Source: J051 sp040289295 (GTDB lineage: Bacteria > Armatimonadota > Fimbriimonadia > Fimbriimonadales > ATM1). Taken from it: a stretch of DNA of 64,000 nt. Below, piece by piece: positions 31,521 through 40,328 of this stretch (position 1 is the first letter of the stretch; every line of letters begins with the position of its first letter). The notes beneath the pieces are model-generated. The model had not been told where the DNA came from and ran no database searches. It saw only the letters and a list, made by a program, of their open reading frames with translations. The DNA lies in assembly GCA_040289295.1 (NCBI GenBank), contig PSLA01000005.1, positions 1 to 64,000 of the forward strand. Reading direction: 5' to 3'. The position numbers and the translations under genes were made by a program.

Positions 31521-33908
31521 TCACTTTCGCTTGAGTTCCTGCGGCATCCAGTGCTTTAGAATGAATGCTTCGTAGATGCGGTACTGCTGGATGCGGTTGA
31601 TGTCTCCACCGAGGCCGTGGCCGCCAGTCGGATCAACCACTAATTCGACAAGAGGCCCCTTACCGGCTTTCAGCAACGCTTGGTAGACATGGATCGTGTC
31701 CTGGAACAGCACGTTCGTGTCTTCCATGCCATGAACCAGCAGGAGCGGTGACTTCAATTTGTCAACGAGCTTCGTGAGCGAGAACTTGTCAAGCGTCTCC
31801 CCCTTGCCTTTCGCGTCACCAATGGCTCCGCCGACATACCAGTTGTTGTAGTTCTGCCACTCCGTCGGCCCTGCTCCGGCGATCCCGAGCGTGAACGTTT
31901 CCGGCGCAGTGTACATACACATTTGGGTTTGGAAACCGCCAAACGACCAACCGTATACTCCAACCTTGGTCTCGTCAATCCCGCCCTGGGCGACGAGGTG
32001 CTTAACGCCGTCCACAAGGTCCTCCACTTGCGCCTTGCCAGGCTGCTCCCAGTTCGCAGCGCCAAAAGCGGAGCCGTAGCCACTCTGCCCACGCGGATCA
32101 ATCGTAACTGTGACGAATCCATACCGGTAAGCCATGTACATATTGAACATGTACCCCGCACTGTTAAATGAACCGTCGATCACGGAGTACCCGGTACCAA
32201 GAGGGCCACCATAGACGTAAATCAACAGCGGGCGCTTGTCCGATGCCTTAAAGTCTGTCGGAAGGAACTTGTAGCCATGGATCGTGTGCCCGTGGCGGTT
32301 CGTGTAGGTAAACAACTTCGGAACCAGCTTCTGAACCTTCGCGAACCTGTCTGGATGCGACTGCGTCAGTGCCTTCTCGCCCCCGCCCTTCTCACCGTCG
32401 GCGAGATAGGTCTCGATCGGCGAAGTCCATGATGAGAACGTAACGGCTATGCGCCTGCCGCTGGGGCTTGGGATTGGGTCGCCGTAGTTGCCGTCCATAC
32501 TGCCGAGGCGGGTCATGCGCCCGGTGGCGATCTCGACGCGATACGGGTTCATTTGCGACGGTCGAACTGCACTCGAATCACAGAAGAGGTACTGTCCGTC
32601 CTTACTCAGCGCCACGGGATACACCTCGAAGTTGCCCTGCGTGATCGGCTGCGCCAGTTGCGTAACGGGGTCAATCAACCACGGATGCCGAAAGCCGGTC
32701 ATTTCAAGCAGCGCGATCACCTTCTGCCCGTCGCGAGTGAAGAACGGGCGAGTCATACCCGGGGTGTTGTGTTCGCCGTTGTGAAGCGCCGAGAAGACGG
32801 TGCCTACCGTTTTGGTCCTGGTGTCCGCGATGACTACCTCAAGCAGCCGCCGGTCTCGATCCCATTTGGCGAACGTAACGCGAGTAGAGTCAGGCGACCA
32901 AGGCTCCTCGTGGATGCTAAGTTGTCCGTAACCCTTGCCCTTCTCCCAATGATACACCTGCCACGGCGGCTTGCCGTCCGCGTTCGGGTTCGTTCTTGGC
33001 TCGTTGCTTACTTCGCCGATCCAGGCGAACGTTTCCGTATTGAATGGGTCCTCAGCAACCGAGCGCCCCGTCTGCCTCGTTTGCGCAAAGCGACCTCGGA
33101 AGGCAATGTAATCGATTTGACGCGCAGGCGGATCACTGCGACTTGAAGTGAGAAGAATCTTACTCTCGTCTGGCGAGAGGCGATACGACTGCATTTGCAT
33201 CCCTTCGGGCAGGTCGGGGTTCAGCTGCTCAATCATAGATGAACCGAACTTCAAGCGATACACGCCGGCATCGCGTTGGAAGTAGAACCCGCCATCGTCT
33301 TTCGTAAACGTGGGAGAGCGCTCCGCGTCCGATGTCCGCGTCAAACGCTCTGGTTCCTTCTCGCCAATTCGCAGCCGATATACGTCACCCTTGTAAACGA
33401 ACAGCAGCTCGTTTTTTGTGTTCGCCCACGTGAATTCGCTGATGCCGGCGTAGTCCGGTGCCAACTCGCCTTTCCGCCGAAGTTCCTCCTCCTGCTTTCG
33501 ATCCTGCTCCTCCAGCTTTTTGCGTTCCTCTTCGCTCAGCCCTTTTCTCTCCTCTTCGCGCTTCTTCTCGCGCTGATAACGCTCAAGCGTCTTCTTGGCG
33601 GTGGGATCGAACGGCAAAAAGGCCTCGACTGACGTAAGGCGTACCGTTTGGCCGCTTCGGTCGTCATGTAACCAGATGTCGAAGCCAGGCTCATCGTCGG
33701 GGTTCCACAGATACGCCACGTACCGGTCGTCGTGCGACCACATCACGTTGCGAGCCGTCTTGCCGAAGAACGGTCGATCCGAAAAGATGTCCTCCAGCGT
33801 AAGATCGTCCCGCACCACCGGCGGAATGTACGGGTCACTGAGGGGCAGAGCCTCAGCAGGCGCAGACGAGCCCATCGCAAGGAGGTAGAAAACCGCATGA
33901 CCTACCAT
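31521..33908 (-). CDS. S9 peptidase, dipeptidyl peptidase IV type
   Basis: A 795-residue peptidase with a short signal-like N-terminus (MVGHAVFYLLAMGSSAPAEA), a beta-propeller and a C-terminal hydrolase domain. The catalytic triad is visible as Ser in YGWSFGGFQ near residue 654, Asp in HGMEDTNV near 728, and His in GGHGLGG near 765. An unusual, strongly charged stretch (KKTLERYQREKKREEERKGL, then SEEERKKLEEQDRKQEEELR) at about 105-148 should form a long helix or coiled coil projecting from the propeller. A TAAACC box lies nine bases before the ATG. Divergent from the serpin gene with 69 bases between starts. Confidence 0.92.
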   Translation of the reverse strand: MVGHAVFYLLAMGSSAPAEALPLSDPYIPPVVRDDLTLEDIFSDRPFFGKTARNVMWSHDDRYVAYLWNPDDEPGFDIWLHDDRSGQTVRLTSVEAFLPFDPTAKKTLERYQREKKREEERKGLSEEERKKLEEQDRKQEEELRRKGELAPDYAGISEFTWANTKNELLFVYKGDVYRLRIGEKEPERLTRTSDAERSPTFTKDDGGFYFQRDAGVYRLKFGSSMIEQLNPDLPEGMQMQSYRLSPDESKILLTSSRSDPPARQIDYIAFRGRFAQTRQTGRSVAEDPFNTETFAWIGEVSNEPRTNPNADGKPPWQVYHWEKGKGYGQLSIHEEPWSPDSTRVTFAKWDRDRRLLEVVIADTRTKTVGTVFSALHNGEHNTPGMTRPFFTRDGQKVIALLEMTGFRHPWLIDPVTQLAQPITQGNFEVYPVALSKDGQYLFCDSSAVRPSQMNPYRVEIATGRMTRLGSMDGNYGDPIPSPSGRRIAVTFSSWTSPIETYLADGEKGGGEKALTQSHPDRFAKVQKLVPKLFTYTNRHGHTIHGYKFLPTDFKASDKRPLLIYVYGGPLGTGYSVIDGSFNSAGYMFNMYMAYRYGFVTVTIDPRGQSGYGSAFGAANWEQPGKAQVEDLVDGVKHLVAQGGIDETKVGVYGWSFGGFQTQMCMYTAPETFTLGIAGAGPTEWQNYNNWYVGGAIGDAKGKGETLDKFSLTKLVDKLKSPLLLVHGMEDTNVLFQDTIHVYQALLKAGKGPLVELVVDPTGGHGLGGDINRIQQYRIYEAFILKHWMPQELKRK

Positions 33909-33977
33909 ATCTGGGCTGGTTTACCTTCTCCTCCTCCCTGGCGGTTCCCGCCGGGATCGGGTAGGCTCTTGACCAAG

Positions 33978-35207
33978 ATGAAGTGGCTCCTGTTCCTACC
34001 GCTCCTCGTACCGCTGGGATGCGGCGGGCAGGGTGCGCCGAGCGCGCCGCCGAGCTCGCCCCTCGGGCCCGCCGCCGGCGAGCCCAAGACAAAACCGGTA
34101 GATTCGGTGCTGACGCAGACCATGAACGACTTCGCCTTCCGCCTCGTCGTCACTCAACCCGCGGAGGGCAACGTGCTGCTCTCACCTGCGAGCATCAATG
34201 TTCTGCTTCATTTGGTCGCTCTGGGCGCTGACGGCGAGACGCTTCGCGAGTTCGCCGCGACCCTCGGCTTCGACCATGCGAACTCGGACGGACAACTAGA
34301 GCGATCGGCAAAGCTGCACCGAGCGCTGGCGTCCGACGACCCGAAGGTTTCGCTCCAGACCGCGAACGCCATCTGGGCGCGAACCGGCATACGATTCAAT
34401 CAGGCCTACATGCAGAACGCCCACCGAGCCGCCGACGCTGAAATCGCGACCCTCGACTTTGACGACCCGGCCGCCCTCGCGACAATCAACACGTGGGTGA
34501 AGGAGAAGACCGAAGGGATGATCCCCACGTTGCTTGAGCGCATAGAACGCGGAACCGTGCTCATCGCCGTGAATGCCATTGCGTTCAAGGGGCAGTGGAG
34601 CGAGAAGTTCGACGAGAAGCTTACGCACGACGCACCGTTCCACCCGTTGAAGGGCGACCCGTTCGACGTGAAGATGATGTCGAGGACAGGCAAGTACCGC
34701 CTGGTCATCTCGCCGATTGCGACGGTGGTCGAGGCGCCATATGGCGACAAGTCGTACTCGATGCTCCTTTTCCTGCCGCCCGATGGGGCTTCGCCTCGAG
34801 CAACGCTTGCAGGGCTGAACAGCGACAAGCTGAAGGCATTGCTGGACGCAATGACCGAGAGCGAAATCATGCTGACGATGCCGAAGTGGCGCTTCGCCTA
34901 CGAGCGGACTCTGAACGACGACCTGAAGGCGCTCGGAATTCGCAACGCGTTCGACCCAGAAACCGCAAACTTCTCTCGCATGCGTGAAGAGGGCGATCTG
35001 TTTCTTCAACGCGTCATTCACAAAAGCTTCATCGAAGTGGACGAACAGGGGACGAAAGCGGCAGCCGTTACGGGCGCGGAAGTCGGCATCACGTCTGCCC
35101 CATCCACACCGCGAGAGATCCGATTCGACCGACCGTTCGCCTTCGCCATTCGCGACACGAAGACCGGCGGAATCCTGTTCCTCGGTTGGGTACACGATCC
35201 TCGATAG
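33978..35207 (+). CDS. Secreted serpin (serine protease inhibitor)
   Basis: A 409-residue protein with a hydrophobic leader ending LLVPLGCGG, probably a lipoprotein cysteine, then a Pro/Ala-rich linker. Serpin signatures: NDFAFRLVV, NVLLSPASINVLLHLVALGA, VSLQTANAIWA, VLIAVNAIAFKGQWSEKF, and the hinge FIEVDEQGTKAAAVTGAEVG with FDRPFAFAIRD after it. The small-residue hinge suggests an inhibitory serpin. A longer frame from 33732 lies antisense to the neighbouring peptidase and is rejected; ATG 33978 begins the leader. Its position beside secreted serine peptidase genes suggests a protective role, which is inference. Confidence 0.93.
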   Translation: MKWLLFLPLLVPLGCGGQGAPSAPPSSPLGPAAGEPKTKPVDSVLTQTMNDFAFRLVVTQPAEGNVLLSPASINVLLHLVALGADGETLREFAATLGFDHANSDGQLERSAKLHRALASDDPKVSLQTANAIWARTGIRFNQAYMQNAHRAADAEIATLDFDDPAALATINTWVKEKTEGMIPTLLERIERGTVLIAVNAIAFKGQWSEKFDEKLTHDAPFHPLKGDPFDVKMMSRTGKYRLVISPIATVVEAPYGDKSYSMLLFLPPDGASPRATLAGLNSDKLKALLDAMTESEIMLTMPKWRFAYERTLNDDLKALGIRNAFDPETANFSRMREEGDLFLQRVIHKSFIEVDEQGTKAAAVTGAEVGITSAPSTPREIRFDRPFAFAIRDTKTGGILFLGWVHDPR

Positions 35208-35277
35208 CGCATTGCACAAGCACGGGGAACCTCTGCACAACCCGGTGAACGCAGCCGGTGAGACGGCACCGCCAACC

Positions 35278-36486
35278 ATGAATACGCCTACCGCCTTGGA
35301 GATGCATAATCTCCGCGTGGCAACTACGCAGCACGAGTACGGTCCCTACGGAGGGCGATACGTCCCCGAGACGCTTATCCCCGCCCTTGACGAACTCTCT
35401 ACCGCACTGGAAGAGCTCTGGCGCGACGAATCCTTCCAAAGCGAACTCCGCTACTACCAACAACACGTCATCGGAAGACCCACTCCGCTTACCTTCGCCT
35501 CTCGAATCTCGGATGAACTCGGAGTTCGCGCCTACATCAAGCGGGAAGACCTGTGTCACACCGGCAGCCACAAGCTGAACAACGCCTTGGGCCAAGCCCT
35601 GCTTGCTCGTACGATGGGTAAAACGCGCATTATCGCCGAGACGGGAGCAGGGCAACACGGAGTCGCGACCGCCACGGTCTGCGCCATGTTCGGGCTCGAA
35701 TGCGTCGTCTACATGGGCGAGGAAGACGTCCGAAGGCAAGAGATCAACGTGTTTCGCATGCGACTCCTGGGCGCACAGGTCGTATCGGTCACATCGGGAA
35801 CGAAAACTCTCAAAGATGCAACGAACGAGGCGATGCGCGACTGGGTAACGAACGTCCACAACACTCACTACATCGTCGGCTCTTGCGTCGGGCCGCATCC
35901 ATATCCGCTCATGGTTCGAAGATTCCAGCAGGTTATAGGAGAAGAAACGCGCGCCCAAGTCCTTGAGATGGAAGGTAAGCTTCCGGACGCGGTGCTCGCT
36001 TGTGTAGGAGGCGGTTCGAACGCGATCGGGATCTTCTCCACATTCGTTCCGGACGAAGGCGTTCGCCTGATTGGCGTGGAGGCGGCAGGCAGGGGGCTTG
36101 ACACCGGGCAGCATGCCGCGCCGCTCAACGCAGGCGCTCCAGGTGTCCTACACGGAGCACTCTCCTACCTCATGCAAGACGAACACGGACAGGTGCTCCC
36201 CACTCACTCGATCTCGGCGGGACTAGACTATCCCGGCGTCGGCCCTGAGCACAGCTACCTGAAAGATTCTGGAAGAGCCCTATACGTTTCGGCGACCGAC
36301 CAGGAGGCGCTCGACGCGTTCGTCTGGCTATCCCGCATGGAAGGGCTGATTCCCGCCTTCGAGTCCGCCCACGCGTTCGCGGCCCTAAGGAGCCTCGAGT
36401 GGGCGACCGGCTCCGTCGTCGTGGTGAACCTCAGCGGGCGAGGCGACAAGGACATGGCGGTTGCTCACGACCTTCTTGGCGTTTGA
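35278..36486 (+). CDS. trpB: Tryptophan synthase beta chain
   Basis: A 402-residue PLP enzyme converting indole and serine to tryptophan. Motifs: YGPYGGRYVPETLIPALDEL, GRPTPLTFASRI, the PLP lysine in KREDLCHTGSHKLNNALGQA, RIIAETGAGQHGVATATVCA, MGEEDVRRQEINVFRMRLLG, the phosphate loop CVGGGSNAIGIF, and LSGRGDKD at the end. The ATG at 35278 gives a normal TrpB1 length; the frame upstream (to 34984) runs antisense-like through the serpin and is rejected. trpA is not next to it, and trpDCF is about 30 kb away, so the pathway genes are dispersed. Confidence 0.97.
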   Translation: MNTPTALEMHNLRVATTQHEYGPYGGRYVPETLIPALDELSTALEELWRDESFQSELRYYQQHVIGRPTPLTFASRISDELGVRAYIKREDLCHTGSHKLNNALGQALLARTMGKTRIIAETGAGQHGVATATVCAMFGLECVVYMGEEDVRRQEINVFRMRLLGAQVVSVTSGTKTLKDATNEAMRDWVTNVHNTHYIVGSCVGPHPYPLMVRRFQQVIGEETRAQVLEMEGKLPDAVLACVGGGSNAIGIFSTFVPDEGVRLIGVEAAGRGLDTGQHAAPLNAGAPGVLHGALSYLMQDEHGQVLPTHSISAGLDYPGVGPEHSYLKDSGRALYVSATDQEALDAFVWLSRMEGLIPAFESAHAFAALRSLEWATGSVVVVNLSGRGDKDMAVAHDLLGV

Positions 36487-36526
36487 GGCCGCTTTGAACG
36501 GGGATGAATAGCGAGTCGCTGGCGAG

Positions 36527-36845
36527 ATGGCATTCGTAGACAAAGAGACCTTGGAAATCGTCCGCCTCGACGGCAATCCCCATCACCCGGGCTCACGAGG
36601 CAAGAACTGCGCGAAGAGGCCCGCGACGTTATCTCAAGTATATGATCCTGGCCGTCCAGCGCGCACAGCCCGATGACCAATACGGCGACGTGTTCGTGGA
36701 TACGGACAAGAGCATGGAGGTGTACCGCGAATGGCTCGCGATGGCGAAGCCCGCGGGGCAGTACGGGCGGGGGAATCTGCGCAGACCGAAGTGGTTAGAG
36801 CGGTCCGTGCGCCCGGAGGACAGCGTCTATCGCCTGAGTCCTTGA
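36527..36845 (+). pseudogene. Molybdopterin oxidoreductase remnant: N- and C-terminal fragments fused by deletion
   Basis: ATG 36527 opens FVDKETLEIVRLDGNPHHPG, SRGKNCAKRPATLSQVYDPG, the LxGNPxHPxxxGxxCxKxxA motif of the iron-sulfur domain of bis-MGD molybdopterin oxidoreductases, and stops at a TGA about 145 bases on. In another frame the following sequence reads YGDVFVDTDKSMEVYREWLA, GNLRRPKWLERSVRPEDSVY and stops at 36845, resembling the C-terminus of such an enzyme. Several hundred central codons are missing. The N-terminal assignment is good; the C-terminal one is weaker. The respiratory enzyme is no longer made here. Confidence 0.7.
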
Positions 36846-36861
36846 GGCATGCACCACAGAA

Positions 36862-37224
36862 ATGAAGAAAGATTGGGTCTTTTACGACGGTGAATGCGCC
36901 TTCTGTTGCAGGGTAGTCGCCTGGCTCGAAAATTGAGGCGCTGGGCGACTGTTTCATTTCGAGCCTTACCAAACCGCACCATCGCCACCCATGACGGAGG
37001 ACCGCCGTGTCCAGTGCATGCGTGCGCTACACGTGTTCACCCGCGCAGGAGCGTGGCTTTCGGCCGGCCGTGTAACGGTGTAAGTGTTCAAAACGGCTCC
37101 GGGCTACGGCTGGGTCGTACCGTTTTCTTTTCCGCCGGGCGTCTGGGTAGCCGAAGCACTGTACTGGTGCGTCGCAAGGAGTCGCGGCTTCCTCGGCAGA
37201 TTCCTGCGGAAGCAAAACGGATAA
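36862..37224 (+). pseudogene. DCC-family (DUF393) thiol-disulfide oxidoreductase gene with two in-frame stops
   Basis: From ATG 36862 the frame reads MKKDWVFYDGECAFCCRVVA with the family motif DxxCxxC, then meets TGA at 36934-36936. The same frame continues with good family-like sequence (HFEPYQTAPSPPMTEDRRVQ, ALHVFTRAGAWLSAGRVTV), meets TAA at 37081-37083, and continues again (WVAEALYWCVARSRGFLGRF) to TAA at 37222-37224. The frame is otherwise preserved over 120 codons, so decay is recent. The 222 bases that follow, up to the AGE gene end, show nothing I can assign. Confidence 0.78.
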
Positions 37225-37446
37225 CCACACCAGCCCGACAGCTGCCAAACTACGAGACTGGACGCGTAGCACAGGCTGCTATCAGCAAGCACAAATACTG
37301 TCCGTCATGCACGAGGCGTTCGCCTTGCTCAGTTATAAAAGGCACCCAAGCTCAACTCCACAGCGTCGAGGATCGGGTCGAAACCGCTTCCAACCAGCAC
37401 GTCTACCATGAGCCACCGAATCTCAAAAATGATTCTTTGCAACAAG

Positions 37447-38619
37447 TCACATTGTCAACGGTTCGCCACCGATCCCCGGATGGACCCAACCAAGGCGATA
37501 AAGAGCGCGGGGCAGGTGGAACGGCCCTTTCCAAAGAGAACCCTTGAGAGTGTTAGACAGACGACCGTCGCGGTGCAGATAACCGAACCACTCACCGTGC
37601 TCGGGGTCGCCAAAGTGCTTGAACGCCCAAGATGTAACCTCTTCGAAGCGGCTCCGCCACTTTGCATCGCCAGTTAGGCGGCGCGCAAGATCAACTGCGA
37701 TCATCGCCTCGGCATGAGGCCACCAGAACTTCATGTCGTGCCAATATTCCTGCACCGAGCCGCCGTAAAGGTCGACAAAGTACAAGAAACCTCCATATTG
37801 CTGATCCCAGCCGCGATTCCACATCCAGTCGAGCATACGGACGCCGAGACCAACCATTTCCGGGTCGCCTCTTGCCTCGCCTTCGCACATAACGAACCAC
37901 GCCGCCTCGATGGCATGGCCTGGGTTGAGCATCCGCCCGTCGAAGTGGTCGTACACTTCTCCGTTGGGACCGCTCACTTCGAGCACCGCCTCAAGGTCGG
38001 GTCGAACGAACAAAGTGCGGATCCGATCGATACATCGCTCGATGATCTCGTTCGCCCTCGGGTGACCGACGGTCGCGCGAACGCACTGAGCGGTGTTCAG
38101 CGCGATCATGTATGGGCCGATGCCTACGGTCGGTCTTGTTGTCTGGATGGTCTTCGGTGGTATGAACCCCGGCTTGGTGTTCCACTCCCAAAACCGGTCG
38201 AGCAGTTCCCTTGCCTGCTGCGCAAGCGCATCGTCGTTCGTTGCGTGGGCGTACGCGGCGAATCCGATCGCAGCAAACGCCTCGGAATAAACGTAACGTC
38301 TCATGCGAAGCGGCTTGCCATCGTTCGTCACCTGGAAGTACATCTTGCCGCGTTCGTCGAAGCAATGCTGCTGCAAGAATCGGACACAGCTCGCAGCAAG
38401 TTCGAGCCACTCCGAGTTCTTCTCGATGGTGTTGTACATCGTCGAGAACATCCAGGCGCAACGGCCTTGCGCCCACACGCTCTTGTCGGTGTCCACGACT
38501 GACCCGTCCCGCTCCAAGCAGGTGAACACACCGCCGTGCTGCCGGTCCCACCCGTGCTTCAGCCAGAACGGCACGACGTCGTCCAATAGTTGTCTTCGGA
38601 AGAACTCGTCGTTGGGCAT
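37447..38619 (-). CDS. N-acylglucosamine 2-epimerase family protein
   Basis: A 390-residue (alpha/alpha)6-barrel protein of the AGE/cellobiose 2-epimerase superfamily. Landmarks are GWDRQHGGVFTCLERDGSVV, KSVWAQGRCAWMFSTMYNTI, MRRYVYSEAFAAIGFAAYAH, MLNPGHAIEAAWFVMCEG (conserved His), KFWWPHAEAMIAVDLA (second His) and EHGEWFGYLHRDG. Family members interconvert C2-epimeric sugars or isomerise aldoses; the exact sugar cannot be read from the sequence. A TAAACT box sits eight bases before the ATG (38628-38633). It is flanked by decayed genes but is itself intact. Confidence 0.92.
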   Translation of the reverse strand: MPNDEFFRRQLLDDVVPFWLKHGWDRQHGGVFTCLERDGSVVDTDKSVWAQGRCAWMFSTMYNTIEKNSEWLELAASCVRFLQQHCFDERGKMYFQVTNDGKPLRMRRYVYSEAFAAIGFAAYAHATNDDALAQQARELLDRFWEWNTKPGFIPPKTIQTTRPTVGIGPYMIALNTAQCVRATVGHPRANEIIERCIDRIRTLFVRPDLEAVLEVSGPNGEVYDHFDGRMLNPGHAIEAAWFVMCEGEARGDPEMVGLGVRMLDWMWNRGWDQQYGGFLYFVDLYGGSVQEYWHDMKFWWPHAEAMIAVDLARRLTGDAKWRSRFEEVTSWAFKHFGDPEHGEWFGYLHRDGRLSNTLKGSLWKGPFHLPRALYRLGWVHPGIGGEPLTM

Positions 38620-38697
38620 TTCGGCGGAGTTTAGCCCGTCCAGAGCGGGCGGAGGACGAAACCCTCCGGCTTTCTCGCACGTACTCTATGCACGCAA

Positions 38698-39006
38698 ATG
38701 GATAGCGTCGTGGAAACCGTGAGGTCGGGGCTGCTTTATGCGGCTATAGACGTGGAAGCGATGTTCCCAATGGCGATTGGCTTCGGGATGCTCGTCGTGG
38801 TTCCGTTGACGGCGATTCTGCTCACCCACCAGAGGCGCATGGCGGAGCTGGTCAGCCGCAGGCGCGCCGATGAGGGCGTGGAGCAACGCGTCGAGTCCCT
38901 CGAGCACGCTGTGACGCACCTCACCGAACGGGTGAACGACATCACTCTGGCGATTGACGACGATGTCCGCGCAAGGCTTCAGCCGCCCGACAGGGTCGAG
39001 ACCTAA
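38698..39006 (+). CDS. Small membrane protein with C-terminal coiled coil, PspB-like in layout
   Basis: A 102-residue protein with one membrane segment (about 24-42, MAIGFGMLVVVPLTAILL), a basic cytoplasmic turn (THQRRMAELVSRRRADEG) and a helix with heptad pattern (VEQRVESLEHAVTHLTERVN). The layout of helix, basic stretch and coiled coil recalls phage-shock protein B, but there is no pspA or pspC nearby, so the name is only descriptive. It begins 78 bases from the divergent AGE gene and overlaps pyrF tail to tail by four bases. Confidence 0.65.
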   Translation: MDSVVETVRSGLLYAAIDVEAMFPMAIGFGMLVVVPLTAILLTHQRRMAELVSRRRADEGVEQRVESLEHAVTHLTERVNDITLAIDDDVRARLQPPDRVET

Positions 39007-39680
39007 GCGATCTCCGCGATGATCTGCTCAGCAGCGACGCGCGGCTCGACTGCCTCGCGGATCGGCCTCCCGACCACGAGGTAGTCCGCGCCGAGCCGCA
39101 CGGCCTCGCGGGGAGGTAGGGTTCGTTTGTGATCATCGGCTGTGGCGCTCGAGGGCCGAATTCCCGGCGAGACCAGCAAGGTCTTCCCTCCAAACCGCTT
39201 TCGTGCAGCCTCGATTTCGCGCCCGGACACGATGAGGCCGCTTGCGCCCGCTTCAAGCGCCTGCTTGCCTCGCTCGAGGATCAGCGCCTCGCTCTCTGCG
39301 TCGCCTTGGCTGCTGAGCATCGGCACGAACAGCACTGAGGCACGGCCCTCGACCCCCTCGACGGCGGCGTGAACCGTGTCGGCGTCGCCTTGCACGGTGA
39401 GCATTTCAACGCCCGCGTCGGCGATGTTGCGCGCAGCCGAGCGCACGGTTTCCGGGATATCATGCATCTTGAGGTCAAGGAACACGCGCTTACCCCTGTC
39501 CCGCAAGGCGTGCACCGTGGCGATACCTTCGGGAACAAAAAGTCGGAGGCCCACCTTGTACCAAAGGACAGACTCGCCGATTACGCCCACCAAGTGGAGC
39601 GCGTCTCCGAGGGTATCGAAGTCGAGTGCCACGATGAGCCGCTCGTTCGGCGAGGTGGGATGCTCGGGAAGCGATGTCAC
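39003..39680 (-). CDS. pyrF: Orotidine 5'-phosphate decarboxylase
   Basis: A 225-residue TIM-barrel enzyme performing the last step of UMP synthesis. Key residues: RLIVALDFDTLGDAL, KVGLRLFVPEG, the catalytic cluster FLDLKMHDIPETV (Asp-x-Lys-x-x-Asp), MLTVQGDADT, LLVSPGIRPS and DYLVVGRPI. GTG start; a TATGCT box (39687-39692) ends six bases before it, implying a leaderless message, and no ribosome site is seen. That promoter lies in the remains of a ferredoxin-type gene. No other pyrimidine gene is adjacent. Confidence 0.96.
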   Translation of the reverse strand: MTSLPEHPTSPNERLIVALDFDTLGDALHLVGVIGESVLWYKVGLRLFVPEGIATVHALRDRGKRVFLDLKMHDIPETVRSAARNIADAGVEMLTVQGDADTVHAAVEGVEGRASVLFVPMLSSQGDAESEALILERGKQALEAGASGLIVSGREIEAARKRFGGKTLLVSPGIRPSSATADDHKRTLPPREAVRLGADYLVVGRPIREAVEPRVAAEQIIAEIA

Positions 39681-39689
39681 GCCCCCAGC

Positions 39690-40028
39690 ATACCGCTCAC
39701 GATAGCGACGGGAGCTGGGCGGCGCGGGACGTAGGCGTGCCCGTGCAGCGCTTTCCCGAGAAGCCCGCCTTTCCGGTCAACGTCCACGATGCCGTCGTGC
39801 CGCTTAACAGCGCGTCGACGGGGCAGATCGCAACGCACGGCGCGTCGGTGCAATGGTTGCAACGCAGCAGAGCAAAGTGCCGCTTCACGTCGGGAAAGCG
39901 CCCTGTTTCGACGTACTTGACCGAGGTGCGAAAGTCGCCGACGGGACGTTGTTCTCGGCTTTGCACGCGACCATGCACGCGTAGCAACCGATGCACGCTT
40001 CCTGGCCGATCACAAAGCCGTACTACAC
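39690..40028 (-). pseudogene. Ferredoxin-type Fe-S subunit (NrfC/DmsB-like) with multiple frameshifts
   Basis: Three frames together spell one protein. Frame one (from 40022) reads YGFVIGQEACIGCYACMVAC then KAENNV, a classical CxxCxxCxxxC cluster. A shift near 39945 gives VGDFRTSVKYVETGRFPDVK and ALLRCNHCTDAPCVAICPVD. A second shift near 39790 gives KRHDGIVDVDRKGGLLGKAL, where the third cysteine cluster has already been lost. There is no start codon; a TAG immediately precedes the first fragment. This is the usual electron-transfer partner of molybdopterin oxidoreductases such as the remnant at 36.5 kb. Confidence 0.75.
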
Positions 40029-40048
40029 GCTCGGAGTCTACACGATAG

Positions 40049-40243
40049 TCAGCCAAACGCGACCACACGCAGTTTCGTCCAAACTTGGCATCGCCCACAA
40101 ACTTGCAGGTAGCCCGCCCTTCCCGCGAGATTCCGCCAACTCTCGGCGTCGCTTACGTAGGCGAGCCACTCCATCGGATCGCTGCACTTGGGACACGCTC
40201 GCGGCGGCTCGTTGGGCGGCTCGCCGCCCTCGAGGACGCGCAA
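40049..40243 (-). CDS. Small zinc-ribbon protein, possibly missing its start
   Basis: At least 64 residues, with two Cys pairs (ACPKCSDPMEWLAYVSDAES, then LQVCGRCQVWTKLRVV) forming a likely zinc ribbon. The only nearby canonical start is TTG 40243. The same frame continues upstream with plausible sequence (IEPPVEWHDIQAVLDGERDD) to a TAA near 40313, without ATG, GTG or TTG; AACATAGAG at its beginning could be a mutated ATG. It may be a functional small protein or a recently damaged one. Function unknown. Confidence 0.45.
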   Translation of the reverse strand: MRVLEGGEPPNEPPRACPKCSDPMEWLAYVSDAESWRNLAGRAGYLQVCGRCQVWTKLRVVAFG

Positions 40244-40328
40244 CAGGTCGTCCCTCTCACCGTCGAGGACGGCTTGGATGTCGTGCCATTCAACGGGCGG
40301 CTCTATGTTTGGATTTTACCGTGGTGGG

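Noticed and set aside
36642..36845. A free-standing 67-residue gene
   Set aside because: The product looks like the end of a larger oxidoreductase and directly follows the N-terminal fragment of that enzyme class, so a deletion relic is more likely.
37225..37446. Possible RNA gene or further relic between the DCC relic and the AGE gene
   Set aside because: I found no tRNA fold, promoter or family-like frame; only a weak 5-base inverted repeat around an A/T run at 37421-37438.
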